The notes under the pieces were generated by a model that was given only the letters and a program-made list of their open reading frames with translations, was not told the origin of the DNA and ran no database searches. From Neobacillus mesonae (GTDB lineage Bacteria > Bacillota > Bacilli > Paenibacillales > Paenibacillaceae): DNA of 64,000 nucleotides. The stretch spans positions 1,364,001 through 1,428,000 of the forward strand of contig JAMBOW010000001.1 of assembly GCA_023715865.1 (NCBI GenBank). The letters are read 5' to 3'. How positions within the stretch are numbered: position 1 is the stretch's first letter; each line of letters opens with the position of its first letter. This document shows, piece after piece, positions 38,387 to 47,564 of the stretch. The translations under genes and the position numbers were made by a program.

Positions 38387-39709
38387 TTATTTTCCTACAG
38401 TCCGGGTCATTAACGAGATATTCTGGATAGGCTCCTCCTCTTTGTTTACATTGGAGTGAATATAAAACATGGCAAGCGCGGCAAACGAAGACATGGTTCC
38501 AATAAAAATAACGGGAACAATTCCCCACAAATCATACACATTTCCAAACATCAAAGGACCGATCATCCTTCCTACATTTGCAAATCCTCCCGAAAGCCCC
38601 ATATAAAAGGGCGCATGTAATCCCGTACGCTCGGAAAAAAATGTAGGTATCGTCGGCAGCAGCATCATTTCCCCAATCGTGGCAAGAATCATCCCGATGA
38701 CCAGATAAATGTACTGCTCATGGAAGAAAAGGATGAAAGTAAACGCAACCGCGGAAAACAATGCACTGACGAACATTTGTCGGACAATCGTTTGGGCAAA
38801 ACGGCTCTTCACCCAGGAGGTAAAAGGCTGTCCAAACAGAATGACAAGACCATTGATCGTCCACAGCAAACTGTAGAACTTCAGATCCATCCCCTTCTCA
38901 TCGATATAAGGCGCGATCCCGGTCGACCAAAGTGAAAAAGAGATCCAAAAAAACATAGCACCAAGAGAAATGAACATGTATAAGCTTATGTTTTTTAACA
39001 GACTCTTTCGATCTAAGTTTACGCTCCCTGATTCGTGCAGATGATTTTCATCTATTATATTGTTTATCTTACTGCTTTGAGCTTCGGATGCTTGAGAAGC
39101 TTTGGACGTGTTAAGCCGCATAAAAAAGAGCAAGAACAGGGCAAACAGGATTGTTGTTGTTCCGGTGAAAGTATAGGTTAATGTGAAGGAAATGGACGCA
39201 ATCAATCCCCCGACCATGGCACCGATAGACAACCCAAAGTTGTTGCAAACATACATCAGGTTATAAAGCGTTCTTCGATGCTCTTTCCAACGAAATCCGA
39301 CGTATGCATTAAGCGATGGAAGTGCTATTCCGTTTACAAATCCGAGCAAGCATATACACACGATATATGCCGTCCAGCTGTCGGTGAATGCAATGCCGTA
39401 CAAGGCACTGGCAGATATAATAAACGATCCGGTAATCAGCACTTTCGGGCCAAGACGGTAATATAGATTTCCGCCTACAAATTCACCGATTACACTGCAA
39501 AGCGCTTGATACAATACGATCAATCCAGCTTCACCGTAGGATTTGCCCATTACGTTATGAACATACAGTGTAGTCAGCGGCCACATGATGGCTTTACCCG
39601 TAGAGTTCACAAAGCTGGCCGCGATAAACAGCAAAGCGTCCCTCGGATATTTTTTTAACAAATCCAGCTTTGTAAAAGATAAAAGTATTACGATGAGTGA
39701 TCTGTTCAT
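38387..39709 (-). CDS. MFS transporter, last gene of ureohydrolase/ABC operon
   Basis: About 440 residues with twelve membrane helices in two six-helix halves separated by a polar loop near residues 185-215. ATG 39709 is taken because GAGGG lies just upstream and the longer frame would overlap the preceding permease. It starts 13 bases after that permease, so it belongs to the same transcript as the importer and ureohydrolase. It might export a product of the pathway or import a related substrate (inference). Confidence 0.85.
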   Translation of the reverse strand: MNRSLIVILLSFTKLDLLKKYPRDALLFIAASFVNSTGKAIMWPLTTLYVHNVMGKSYGEAGLIVLYQALCSVIGEFVGGNLYYRLGPKVLITGSFIISASALYGIAFTDSWTAYIVCICLLGFVNGIALPSLNAYVGFRWKEHRRTLYNLMYVCNNFGLSIGAMVGGLIASISFTLTYTFTGTTTILFALFLLFFMRLNTSKASQASEAQSSKINNIIDENHLHESGSVNLDRKSLLKNISLYMFISLGAMFFWISFSLWSTGIAPYIDEKGMDLKFYSLLWTINGLVILFGQPFTSWVKSRFAQTIVRQMFVSALFSAVAFTFILFFHEQYIYLVIGMILATIGEMMLLPTIPTFFSERTGLHAPFYMGLSGGFANVGRMIGPLMFGNVYDLWGIVPVIFIGTMSSFAALAMFYIHSNVNKEEEPIQNISLMTRTVGK

Positions 39710-39722
39710 ATTCCCTCTTCTT

Positions 39723-40652
39723 TCACGCACCCGTCTTGCGCGGATCCATTGCATCACGGATGCCATCACCGATAAAGTTAATGGATAATACGGATAAAAT
39801 AATGACCAGGCCAGGCGGAATCCACAGCCAAGGCTGTGTTGTCAGAGCAGTAATGGATTGAGCCGCGTTCAGCATATTCCCCCAGCTTGCAGCTGGAGGC
39901 TGCACCCCCATGCCGAGAAAACTTAAGGAGGATTCAGATAATATTGCAGCGGCAGCTCCGAAAGTCGCGTTAACGAGTAAAGGTCCAAGCGCATTAGGCA
40001 AAATATGCCCGAAGATGAGTCGAGGTGAACTGAAACCAAGTGCAACCCCTGCACGCACAAATTCAGTTTGGCGAAGTGAAAGCACGCTTCCTCTCACCAG
40101 CCTTGCAACGGCAGGCCAGCCAAGGAGTGCGAGAACAATAATAATATTCGAGAGCCCCGTGCCGAGTACAGTAACGAGCACAAGGATGACCATCATACTG
40201 GGAAAGGACATAAATACGTCAATGATCCGGTTGATCAGCATGTCAACCCATCCCCCGACATATCCGGCAATGGCACCGACCACGGTTCCAATTATGACAT
40301 ACAGCATCACGGTGATGACGCCGACCGCAAGCGATACCCGAGTAGCATAAATTAATCTGCTGAGTACATCGCGTCCGACCTGATCTGTTCCCAGTAAATG
40401 CGCACTGGAAGGCGGAGCAGAGAAAGGACCGATGATTGCATTTGGATCGTATGGTGCAATAAATGGCGCGAATATCCCTATCAATATTAAAAACACCATC
40501 ACGATTACACCCGCTACGGCAAGCTTATGCTGCATAAAACGCTGCCTGATTAATTTGAAATAGCTCTCTGTTTCAAATGAAGGTATACTGGCTGCTCCTG
40601 CACCCGTTATATCTTCAGATGCTGCAATCGGCTGCATATTAAGCGAAGGCAT
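39723..40652 (-). CDS. Peptide-type ABC permease (DppC-like), importer 2
   Basis: About 309 residues with the N-terminal OppC helix, the LLGTDQVGRDVLSRL motif, and an EAA-type loop. ATG 40652 has GGAG 8 bases upstream; a GTG at 40661 overlaps it. Partner of the DppB-like permease immediately upstream. Member of the seven-gene operon starting with the ureohydrolase at 46368. Confidence 0.92.
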   Translation of the reverse strand: MPSLNMQPIAASEDITGAGAASIPSFETESYFKLIRQRFMQHKLAVAGVIVMVFLILIGIFAPFIAPYDPNAIIGPFSAPPSSAHLLGTDQVGRDVLSRLIYATRVSLAVGVITVMLYVIIGTVVGAIAGYVGGWVDMLINRIIDVFMSFPSMMVILVLVTVLGTGLSNIIIVLALLGWPAVARLVRGSVLSLRQTEFVRAGVALGFSSPRLIFGHILPNALGPLLVNATFGAAAAILSESSLSFLGMGVQPPAASWGNMLNAAQSITALTTQPWLWIPPGLVIILSVLSINFIGDGIRDAMDPRKTGA

Positions 40653-40669
40653 CGGCTTCACTCCTTTCG

Positions 40670-41620
40670 TTAACTGTATTTAATCCGTGGATCAACGACC
40701 GCATACATGAGATCAGACCATAAATTCGCGGCCAGGACAGCGAGTGCCGCAAGCATGTTTACTCCCATCAGCAGTGGAAAGTCCCTAGAGAATATGGCTT
40801 GAATCGTAAGCTGCCCCATCCCGTTCCATTGAAATATCGATTCGGTAATAACTGCCCCGCCGATAAGAATAGGGATATCCAGTCCTGCGATCGTAATGAG
40901 AGGAATCAGCGCATTTTTCAGGGCATGCTTGTTGACAACAACAAATTCCTTCAGCCCCTTAGCCCTTGCAGTTCTTAAATACTCTTGACCCAGCACTTCA
41001 ATGACACTTGATCTAACATAACGAATCATTCCTCCGGATATAGATGTTCCGAGAGTAATGGTTGGCAGAATGAGGTGACTAAGCGTATCCCAGAAGCCGC
41101 CGCTCCCTCCTATTGAACTCATGCCGCCGGTAGGAAGAATCCCAAGAAGAACACCAAAGATATAAATCAGGCCAAGTCCTAGGAAGAAGTTCGGGATGGA
41201 TACGCCAAGCAGTGAGCCTGTCGACATCAAATAATCAAATCTGGAGCCGGATTTTACTGCACAATAGATACCGATCGGAATCGCAATCAGATATCCGAAT
41301 AAGATGGAGGCACCGACTAACAGCAGGGTTGGACCGATCCGTTCAGCAATCATACTGGTTACCGGTTGGAATGAGCTGAAGGAATGGCCGAGATCACCCT
41401 GCAGCAGGTTTACGAGCCATTTTAAATAACGAATCATAAATGGATCGTTAAGCCCTAGTGCTTCTCTGCGAATTTGCTTATCCTCCTCACTTACATCCGG
41501 ATTAACATACATATCCACCGGATCTCCTGGAGCCAAATTAATGAGAACAAAATTTAGAAATGTTACACCTAGAAGCACCGGAACCGCGATCAGAATTCTT
41601 CGGATGACGTAATTAAACAT
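40670..41620 (-). CDS. Peptide-type ABC permease (DppB-like), importer 2
   Basis: About 316 residues with six membrane helices and DppB signatures (LGVTFLNFVLINLAPGDP, HALKNALIPLI). ATG 41620 follows AAAGGAGG and lies inside the end of the upstream ATPase gene (8-base overlap), so translation is coupled. Confidence 0.92.
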   Translation of the reverse strand: MFNYVIRRILIAVPVLLGVTFLNFVLINLAPGDPVDMYVNPDVSEEDKQIRREALGLNDPFMIRYLKWLVNLLQGDLGHSFSSFQPVTSMIAERIGPTLLLVGASILFGYLIAIPIGIYCAVKSGSRFDYLMSTGSLLGVSIPNFFLGLGLIYIFGVLLGILPTGGMSSIGGSGGFWDTLSHLILPTITLGTSISGGMIRYVRSSVIEVLGQEYLRTARAKGLKEFVVVNKHALKNALIPLITIAGLDIPILIGGAVITESIFQWNGMGQLTIQAIFSRDFPLLMGVNMLAALAVLAANLWSDLMYAVVDPRIKYS

Positions 41621-42671
41621 ACGATGCCTCCTTTTCACTGCTCGCCCGAATTCCTTCATCTACGAGCGGATAATGACATGCATATTGATGACCCCTCCGA
41701 AACATATCCTCTGTCAGAATCGGCTCCTCTTCTCTGCACTTGCTGCTTGCCAGCGGACAACGAGTGTGAAAACGGCAGCCTGCCGGCGGTGACGCAGGAC
41801 TCGGAACATCACCTTGCAGTACAATTCGTTCTTTCCCCCGAAGATGTGGATTAGGGACAGGATAAGCATCTAACAGCGCTCTAGTATAAGGATGCTTCGG
41901 GCTGCGAAATAAAGCTTTCGCATCAGCTAACTCCACGATTTTCCCCAAATACATGACTGCGATGCGATCACTCATATATTTTACTGAGCCGAGACCATGT
42001 CCGATAAAAAGATACGTTAATTTGAACTCACGTTGTAAATCTTTCAGCAAGTTAAGAATTTGAGCTTGAATCGACACATCGAGCGCGGATACAGGCTCAT
42101 CGCAGACGATCAGCTTCGGCTTCAGCGCAACCGCCCTCGCGATGCCGATTCTTTGGCGCTGTCCTCCTGAAAACTCGTGAGGATACTTACCCAAGCTGGA
42201 TAGCGGAAGTCCAACAATCCCCATCAGCTGAGAGGCTTGCTTCAAAGCTTCATTATCTGTCATTCCTCTCAGTACCTTAAGCGGCTCTGTCATCAAATCT
42301 ACAATCCGCTTTCGCGGATTCAGCGACGAATACGGATCTTGAAAAATCATTTGGATATCCTTGCGAATACCCCGCATTTCACTCAGCGGCAGCGGAGCCA
42401 AATCTCTGCCCTCAAATAAAACTTTACCTGCCGTAACATCTTCCAGCTTAACAATACTTCTTCCAAGCGTAGATTTGCCGCAGCCTGATTCACCTACGAG
42501 CCCTACAGTCTCCCCCGGAAATACGTTTAGGCTCACTCCATCTACCGCTTTGACATGACCGATCGTTTTGGAGAAGATCCCTTTTTTGATCGGATAATAT
42601 TTGTGAACTGCTTCTATTTGAAGCAAAGGATTAGCTGCGCTCTCCTCACTTTGTATCAGCATTGTAGACAT
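41613..42671 (-). CDS. Peptide-type ABC ATP-binding protein (DppF-like), importer 2
   Basis: About 352 residues with Walker [10 protein letters not shown], signature FSGGQRQRIG, Walker B LIVCDEPVS and the C-terminal cysteine cluster (CRFHTRCPLASSKC). ATG 42671 follows GAGGGG by about 8 bases. Unlike the F-type ATPase of importer 1, it keeps the full oligopeptide C-terminal domain. The switch motif reads FIGHG rather than the usual SHD/THD, a notable variation for the H-loop neighbour. Confidence 0.92.
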   Translation of the reverse strand: MSTMLIQSEESAANPLLQIEAVHKYYPIKKGIFSKTIGHVKAVDGVSLNVFPGETVGLVGESGCGKSTLGRSIVKLEDVTAGKVLFEGRDLAPLPLSEMRGIRKDIQMIFQDPYSSLNPRKRIVDLMTEPLKVLRGMTDNEALKQASQLMGIVGLPLSSLGKYPHEFSGGQRQRIGIARAVALKPKLIVCDEPVSALDVSIQAQILNLLKDLQREFKLTYLFIGHGLGSVKYMSDRIAVMYLGKIVELADAKALFRSPKHPYTRALLDAYPVPNPHLRGKERIVLQGDVPSPASPPAGCRFHTRCPLASSKCREEEPILTEDMFRRGHQYACHYPLVDEGIRASSEKEASYV

Positions 42672-42704
42672 TGGATTCACCCCTCAATAGTTGAATAATT
42701 CGGA

Positions 42705-43664
42705 TTAATAAGGAAACCAGCATCTAACTTTATGAGCTTCACGAATTTCCGTAAGCGGCGGAGCTGAACTACACTGCTCCGCCGCTCTGCCGCATCGATC
42801 CTTAAATCTGCATCCAGCAGGCATTTCCTGAAGTGAGGGAACAGAGCCAGGAATTGAACGAAGCGCCCTATCCTCTATCTCAATATGGGGAATGGAATCC
42901 ATTAACCCGTTCGTATAGGGGTGTGCCGGATGGTCGAACAATTCAAATACTCCCGCTTCCTCCACTACCTGACCTGCATACATCACGATGATACGGTCAG
43001 CCATCTCTGCTACCACACCGAGATCGTGCGTAATCAGCATAATAGAGGTGCCTGTTTCTGCCCGAATGTCTTTAAGCAGCTGGAGGATTTGAGCTTGAAT
43101 CGTCACGTCAAGAGCTGTCGTAGGTTCATCAGCAATCAGCAGTTTAGGTTTGCAGGCAAGAGCCATTGCAATCATGACCCGCTGCTTCATACCGCCGGAA
43201 AGTGTATGGGGGTATTGAGCAAGCAACTGTTCAGCCCTTGGAAATCCAACCTGCTTCAGCAGAGAAACCGCATGATCCTTTGCTTGTTTAGCACTTAGAC
43301 CAAGGTGCAGTCTGATGGGTTCTATCAATTGACTGCCGATTGTGAATACGGGATTAAGAGAAGACATCGGGTCCTGAAATATCATTGCAATATCTTTTCC
43401 TCGAAGTTTAATAAGCTCATGCTCTGGCAGCTCCGCAAGATCCCTTCCCTGAAATTGAATGGAGCCGCTGGAGATATAACCGCTTCGTCCCAGCAAACGC
43501 AGGATCGACAGGGACGTAACACTTTTTCCACAGCCAGACTCTCCAACGATGCACAAGGTCTCTCCTGCTTTAAGTGAGAAGCTGACGTCATCTACTGACG
43601 TCACTTCTCCTTTTTCTGTGCGAAAGTTCGTCTTTAGCTGGTGCACTGTAAGCAATTCATTCAT
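42705..43664 (-). CDS. Peptide-type ABC ATP-binding protein (DppD-like), importer 2
   Basis: About 319 residues with Walker [10 protein letters not shown], signature LSGGMKQRV, Walker [11 protein letters not shown]-loop LITHD and a C-terminal cysteine cluster (CRFKDRC ... C). ATG 43664 follows AGGAGG. Second ATPase of importer 2, 30 bases downstream of the binding-protein gene. Confidence 0.93.
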   Translation of the reverse strand: MNELLTVHQLKTNFRTEKGEVTSVDDVSFSLKAGETLCIVGESGCGKSVTSLSILRLLGRSGYISSGSIQFQGRDLAELPEHELIKLRGKDIAMIFQDPMSSLNPVFTIGSQLIEPIRLHLGLSAKQAKDHAVSLLKQVGFPRAEQLLAQYPHTLSGGMKQRVMIAMALACKPKLLIADEPTTALDVTIQAQILQLLKDIRAETGTSIMLITHDLGVVAEMADRIIVMYAGQVVEEAGVFELFDHPAHPYTNGLMDSIPHIEIEDRALRSIPGSVPSLQEMPAGCRFKDRCGRAAEQCSSAPPLTEIREAHKVRCWFPY

Positions 43665-43694
43665 GTCTTTTACCTCCTGCGACATGTTGGACTT

Positions 43695-45338
43695 TTATTT
43701 ACGCTCCCATGTATTGACGTCGTAATGCATCCCGTCCACGACGCCGCCTTTTCCGTCAATACCGTCCGAGAGTGCCATGAGATTGAATTCTGAATACACT
43801 GTGATCAGCGGAACGTCCTCCTGAATAATATTTTGAAGCTTGTCATAGATTTCTCCGCGTTTCTCAGAATCCGTCTCCGCCATTCCTGCATCAAACAGCG
43901 CGTCCACATCAGAATTGTTATACCGCATATCATTCAGCGCAGCTGTTGACCTGTAAACGGTAGCAGGTCCGTCTGGATCAATAATGCTGCCAAAGCTGCT
44001 GAGTGCAAGGTCAAAGTCACCTGAAACAAGCTTGGATACCGTTGTTGGAAAATCAAAATTAACCTGATTGACTTTCAGTCCGATTGCCTGAAAATTTTGC
44101 TGTATGATGTTGCCTGCCATTTCCCTCGTTCGATCCCCGGTTGGTACAATGAGTTCTATAGGGGTATTCATATCAAAGCCCGCATCCGTCAGCATTTGCT
44201 TCGCTTTTTCCGGATCATACGAATAGCTGATAACGTCTTCGTCGTGATATGGATGGCTGTTGGCATATGGACCATCCTGCAGCTCTCCTGTTCCAGGCAT
44301 TAGCTGATCTACAATCATTTGTCGGTCAATAGCGTAAGCAAGCGCTTGGCGAACTTTTTGGTCGGGGAACCGTTCGGTGTTGATTTCAATGGAATTATAT
44401 CGGCGGGTCTGTTCCTCAAGCGTCTTGATGCCTTCAATGGATTTGACTGTGTTCCACTCTGCGGCCGGAATGTTTCCGACACCCTGCGCGGCATTCATAT
44501 CAAGCTCCCCGGACTCTAATTGCGCAACCATATTTGCAGCAGGCATGATTTTTATAAAGACCCTCTCTATCTTAGGGGCTCCACGGTAATAATCCGGATT
44601 AGCAGCCAGTTCCACGTAAGATTTATTCTCATATTTCACAAAAGAATAAGGACCAGATGTCACATTCGGATTTCGCCAGAAGGAATTCTGATTCAGCTCT
44701 GCGGGATTCACATCAGCAAGTACATGCTTCGGCACAATCAATACATCAGAAAAGCGTTCATATACAAGATTGGGGTCAACCGGTGTTTTGGTCCGAATCT
44801 CCAAGTGCTTGTCATCAATAACTTTGATAGACTCCAGCTTGTCTTCACCTTCCGGAAGCATCCCTTTCTCATTTAAGCCATCTAGGGAAAATATAGCGCT
44901 GCGCTGGGTTGTGATCGTATTAGGATTCGCGATCAAATTGATCGTAAATTCAACATCCTCTGCGGTAATCGGTGTTCCGTCCGTCCAGTTTGCTTCAGGA
45001 TTGATTGCAATTTTAAAGGTTTGATTGTCTTCGGTCTCAAAGGACTCTGCCAGCTGTAATTCAAATTCAAGCGGGCCCGTTGTTTTGATCAAGCTGTCAA
45101 ACAAATAACGATATGTAAATACGGCTCCGCTCGATCCGCTCCCATCCGAATCTATGGGATTAAACATCAGTGGCGGATTGGTTATCCCAATTGTAAGCTG
45201 GTTCGCTTTGCTGGCACTACCGCTGCCAGATGCTGCACCTGCTGTTGTACCGGATCCTTCCCCCTGCGAACCGCAGCCTGTTAAGAGCAAGACTCCAAGA
45301 AGTGGATATACAGCTGTTCTCTTTAGCCATTTTTTCAT
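43695..45338 (-). CDS. Family 5 solute-binding lipoprotein, importer 2
   Basis: 547 residues: lipobox LLTGC, Gly/Ser-rich linker, then the family-5 binding fold (WTDGTPITAEDVEF, RQALAYAIDRQMI). GGGGGAG lies 7 bases before the ATG. It follows the ureohydrolase gene by 49 bases with no terminator between, so the importer is probably made with that enzyme and may capture its substrate or a peptide precursor containing arginine or another guanidino group. The ligand assignment is inference from context. Confidence 0.92.
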   Translation of the reverse strand: MKKWLKRTAVYPLLGVLLLTGCGSQGEGSGTTAGAASGSGSASKANQLTIGITNPPLMFNPIDSDGSGSSGAVFTYRYLFDSLIKTTGPLEFELQLAESFETEDNQTFKIAINPEANWTDGTPITAEDVEFTINLIANPNTITTQRSAIFSLDGLNEKGMLPEGEDKLESIKVIDDKHLEIRTKTPVDPNLVYERFSDVLIVPKHVLADVNPAELNQNSFWRNPNVTSGPYSFVKYENKSYVELAANPDYYRGAPKIERVFIKIMPAANMVAQLESGELDMNAAQGVGNIPAAEWNTVKSIEGIKTLEEQTRRYNSIEINTERFPDQKVRQALAYAIDRQMIVDQLMPGTGELQDGPYANSHPYHDEDVISYSYDPEKAKQMLTDAGFDMNTPIELIVPTGDRTREMAGNIIQQNFQAIGLKVNQVNFDFPTTVSKLVSGDFDLALSSFGSIIDPDGPATVYRSTAALNDMRYNNSDVDALFDAGMAETDSEKRGEIYDKLQNIIQEDVPLITVYSEFNLMALSDGIDGKGGVVDGMHYDVNTWERK

Positions 45339-45387
45339 ATGAACGCTCCCCCTTAATTGATTGTGTAAATGTGATGTAGCTCGAGCA

Positions 45388-46368
45388 TTACAGAGCTGCT
45401 TCTACCGTCTTCTCCAATTCGAGCTTCTCTCTGCGCTTAACTGCGAGCAGACTGACAAACTCAAACACGATATTTGCAGCATTCAAGGCTGTAACCTGAG
45501 TCGGATCACGATCAGGCAGAACTTCCACGAGATCAAAGCCTATAAAATTCAGACCTGTTAGACCTCTCAGCATCTTTTGAGCTTCATAGGTTGTAAAGCC
45601 TCCAACCTCTGGGGTCCCTGTGCCTGGTGCATAAACCGGATCGAAAAAATCAATGTCAAAGGTTAAAAATACAAGGCGATCGCCGACACGCTCCTTCACC
45701 TTCTGGCATAGTTCAGGGATCGTCATTTCTCTGACATCATCCGTTGTCATCACTTCAAAGCCCATCGCTCTAGCTTCATCCAGTCCTCCAGCACGATAAG
45801 TTGTACCTCTCATCCCCATCTGAATGGAATGATAAGGATCAATTAATCCCTCATCTACCGCGTAACTGAATACTGCACCATGTGACCACATTCTTTTCGG
45901 ATCTTTGGATCGGCCTGTATCCGAATGAGAATCAAAATGAACGAGGCACACAGGACCATGCTGCTTAGCAGCCGCTCTTAGATGTGGAAGTGATATCGAA
46001 TGATCGCCTCCCAGCAGAATGGGCACCACACCAGCCTCAAATATCGGAGTGAGCTGCTCTTCAATGGCCTGATAAGACTGTTCAATATAACCCGGATGAA
46101 CTACAAGATCTCCATAATCGATTCCAGACAAATATTCTGAAACATCTATCTGGTGAACGGGAGAGATCGGCCTGATACGTTGAGACATTGTTCGAATGGA
46201 GGACGGTCCAAACCTTGCTCCAATTCCATAGCTTACCCCCGTATCAAACGGAACCCCAATTACGGCAAAATCAACTTCATTCAGCGTTTTTACATGAGGT
46301 AAATGCATAAAAGTATGAATACCAGAATACAGCGGTTTTCCCATTTCAATTTGCGGACGATATTTCAT
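45388..46368 (-). CDS. Ureohydrolase (agmatinase/arginase family), first gene of importer operon
   Basis: 326 residues of the Mn-dependent ureohydrolase family. Metal ligands are present in GGDHS, HFDSHSD and FDIDFFDP, and the YAPGTGTPE substrate-loop motif is intact. Members hydrolyse agmatine, guanidinobutyrate, guanidinopropionate, proclavaminate or free guanidine with release of urea. The second ligand motif reads HFDSHSD rather than the agmatinase-like HFDAHTD. ATG 46368 follows GTGAGGA; the frame upstream is leader. Heads a seven-gene operon with an ABC importer and an MFS protein, behind a leader terminator. Confidence 0.9.
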   Translation of the reverse strand: MKYRPQIEMGKPLYSGIHTFMHLPHVKTLNEVDFAVIGVPFDTGVSYGIGARFGPSSIRTMSQRIRPISPVHQIDVSEYLSGIDYGDLVVHPGYIEQSYQAIEEQLTPIFEAGVVPILLGGDHSISLPHLRAAAKQHGPVCLVHFDSHSDTGRSKDPKRMWSHGAVFSYAVDEGLIDPYHSIQMGMRGTTYRAGGLDEARAMGFEVMTTDDVREMTIPELCQKVKERVGDRLVFLTFDIDFFDPVYAPGTGTPEVGGFTTYEAQKMLRGLTGLNFIGFDLVEVLPDRDPTQVTALNAANIVFEFVSLLAVKRREKLELEKTVEAAL

Positions 46369-46495
46369 GTTATCCTCACTCCGTTCCAATTTTTTTAAGA
46401 AAAAAAACAAAAAGAGGCCGCTTATTAAAAAGCGGCCTCTTTGCCATAAACAGTCATCCTCCAATGCGGATGTATGCTTGTATGCAGTTGTGTAA
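46369..46495 (-). promoter_or_regulatory. Structured attenuator leader of ureohydrolase operon 1
   Basis: A ~125-base untranslated leader. On the minus strand it holds a 5' element ACACAACTGCATA, a hairpin CATCC-N8-GGATG (46455-46472), a small hairpin GGC-AAAGAG-GCC (46434-46445) and then the terminator whose 5' arm it overlaps. The hexaloop AAAGAG has the A1/G4 pattern of ANTAR target hairpins. GGAGG also precedes a possible 23-codon leader peptide (ATG at about 46447), a competing explanation. Confidence 0.6.
46402..46442 (-). terminator. Leader terminator before ureohydrolase 1
   Basis: AAAGAGGCCGCTT/AAGCGGCCTCTTT stem followed on the minus strand by TTGTTTTTTTT, upstream of the start codon and downstream of the promoter. 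Confidence 0.88.
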
Positions 46496-46499
46496 TGCA

Positions 46500-46528
46500 A
46501 TTATAGGAACAGGATTATTATATGTCAA
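46500..46528 (-). promoter_or_regulatory. Sigma-A promoter of ureohydrolase operon 1
   Basis: Minus-strand TTGACA (46528-46523), 17-base spacer and TATAAT (46505-46500): a perfect consensus. Transcription should begin near 46493. Confidence 0.85.
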
Positions 46529-46599
46529 TATGTTTAACATAGATTCTCGAAAATAAATATATTTTTGTAAAACTATGTCATATTCCTTAACTTGATCTG

Positions 46600-46628
46600 T
46601 TGACTTTTGCTTAGATGTATTATATAAA
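46600..46628 (+). promoter_or_regulatory. Sigma-A promoter of ANTAR gene
   Basis: TTGACT (46600-46605), 17-base spacer, TATAAA (46623-46628), about 90 bases upstream of the ANTAR start and divergent from the ureohydrolase promoter. Confidence 0.7.
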
Positions 46629-46717
46629 TTATCATTAATCAGCATCATTTCATCATGTATATCGAGACGCGAACAAGGTATTATCTCAATTCCTATCTTC
46701 GAGGTGATGGGTAAATT

Positions 46718-47269
46718 ATGAAACCAAGATTATTGCATGTTCATGATATCCCGACGACAAAATGTCAAGTTGATGTCAAGTTAAAGGAATTAGGTTACCG
46801 TGTTGAATCTATTGAGGCCGAAAGTATGAGTGAGCTGACACAGCGCAGGTTCGAAATGATTATTCTGGATATCCCTGCATGCCGCTTAAAAAAATGGCTC
46901 CATTCTGCAAACTCCCTCTTCTCCTTCCCGATCCTATGGTGGTGCGATGAACGTAAGCCAGCCACTGCCGCTCCACATGAAAAGCTTGATGGCGTATTAT
47001 GTTCAGGAATGAATGACAATGAGCTCCAGTGGTCTTTGCTGATCGGCATAAAGAACTACCAGACACGTGTGCACCTTGAACGTGAATATCGATTTTTATC
47101 CACTAAGCTAGATGAAATTAAACGCGTTGAAAGTGCAAAGCTGTCCCTGAGCAAGCAGAAGAATATCAGCGAGGCCAAAGCTTACGAACTCATGCGTACC
47201 CAAGCGATGAACGAGCGAAAAAAGCTGGCTGACGTAGCTGAGGCTGTGCTTACAGAAATGATTACTTAA
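46718..47269 (+). CDS. ANTAR domain RNA-binding antiterminator (AmiR/NasT-like)
   Basis: 183 residues: an N-terminal pseudo-receiver (about 1-110) with LHVHD and IILDIPA but no clear conserved Thr/Lys switch residues, a coiled-coil segment (about 115-140), and a C-terminal ANTAR three-helix domain (KLSLSKQKNISEAKAYELM, then KKLADVAEAVL). ANTAR proteins bind paired hexaloop hairpins in leader RNA and prevent terminator formation. GAGGTGA precedes the ATG. It is divergent from the ureohydrolase operon whose leader contains a terminator, making it the prime candidate regulator. As with AmiR, input may come from a protein or ligand rather than phosphorylation. Confidence 0.88.
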   Translation: MKPRLLHVHDIPTTKCQVDVKLKELGYRVESIEAESMSELTQRRFEMIILDIPACRLKKWLHSANSLFSFPILWWCDERKPATAAPHEKLDGVLCSGMNDNELQWSLLIGIKNYQTRVHLEREYRFLSTKLDEIKRVESAKLSLSKQKNISEAKAYELMRTQAMNERKKLADVAEAVLTEMIT

Positions 47270-47311
47270 CATGCTAAGCTTTACTACAGTACATCTCTTT
47301 AATACCTTATT

Positions 47312-47358
47312 GCATCCGAAAACCGGGACCGCCCGTTTCTTTGGATGCTTTATTTTTT
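47312..47358 (+). terminator. Terminator of ANTAR gene
   Basis: GCATCC ... GGATGC stem with inner CGGG/CCCG pairing followed by TTTATTTTTTT. Confidence 0.82.
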
Positions 47359-47564
47359 TAAAATCCCCCTACTTGATCCCTTCTATATTTGCGTATAAAC
47401 GAAAAGATATGTAACTCGTCCTAATTTTGAATGGTTTTGGTTGGTTAAAAATAGGTCTGGTTAAATACGAGCATGAACGACTACAGTCTTCATCCACTAC
47501 TTGCGGCAATATGTGACCTCCTTATGTAGGATCCATCGCAACATGAAAGGGGGTGAATCCCCGC
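47359..47564 (+). other. Upstream region of secreted-protein gene pair
   Basis: About 205 bases without a gene. It should hold the promoter of the surface-protein pair, but I see no clear boxes. At its end the ribosome-site G run (GGGG, about 47550-47553) can pair with CCCC (47560-47563), a small hairpin that would mask it. Confidence 0.4.

Noticed and set aside
46447..46500. N-terminal extension of ureohydrolase 1 through the leader
   Set aside because: The longer frame crosses the leader terminator and lacks similarity to the paralog; ATG 46368 has a proper ribosome site and aligns with ureohydrolase 2.
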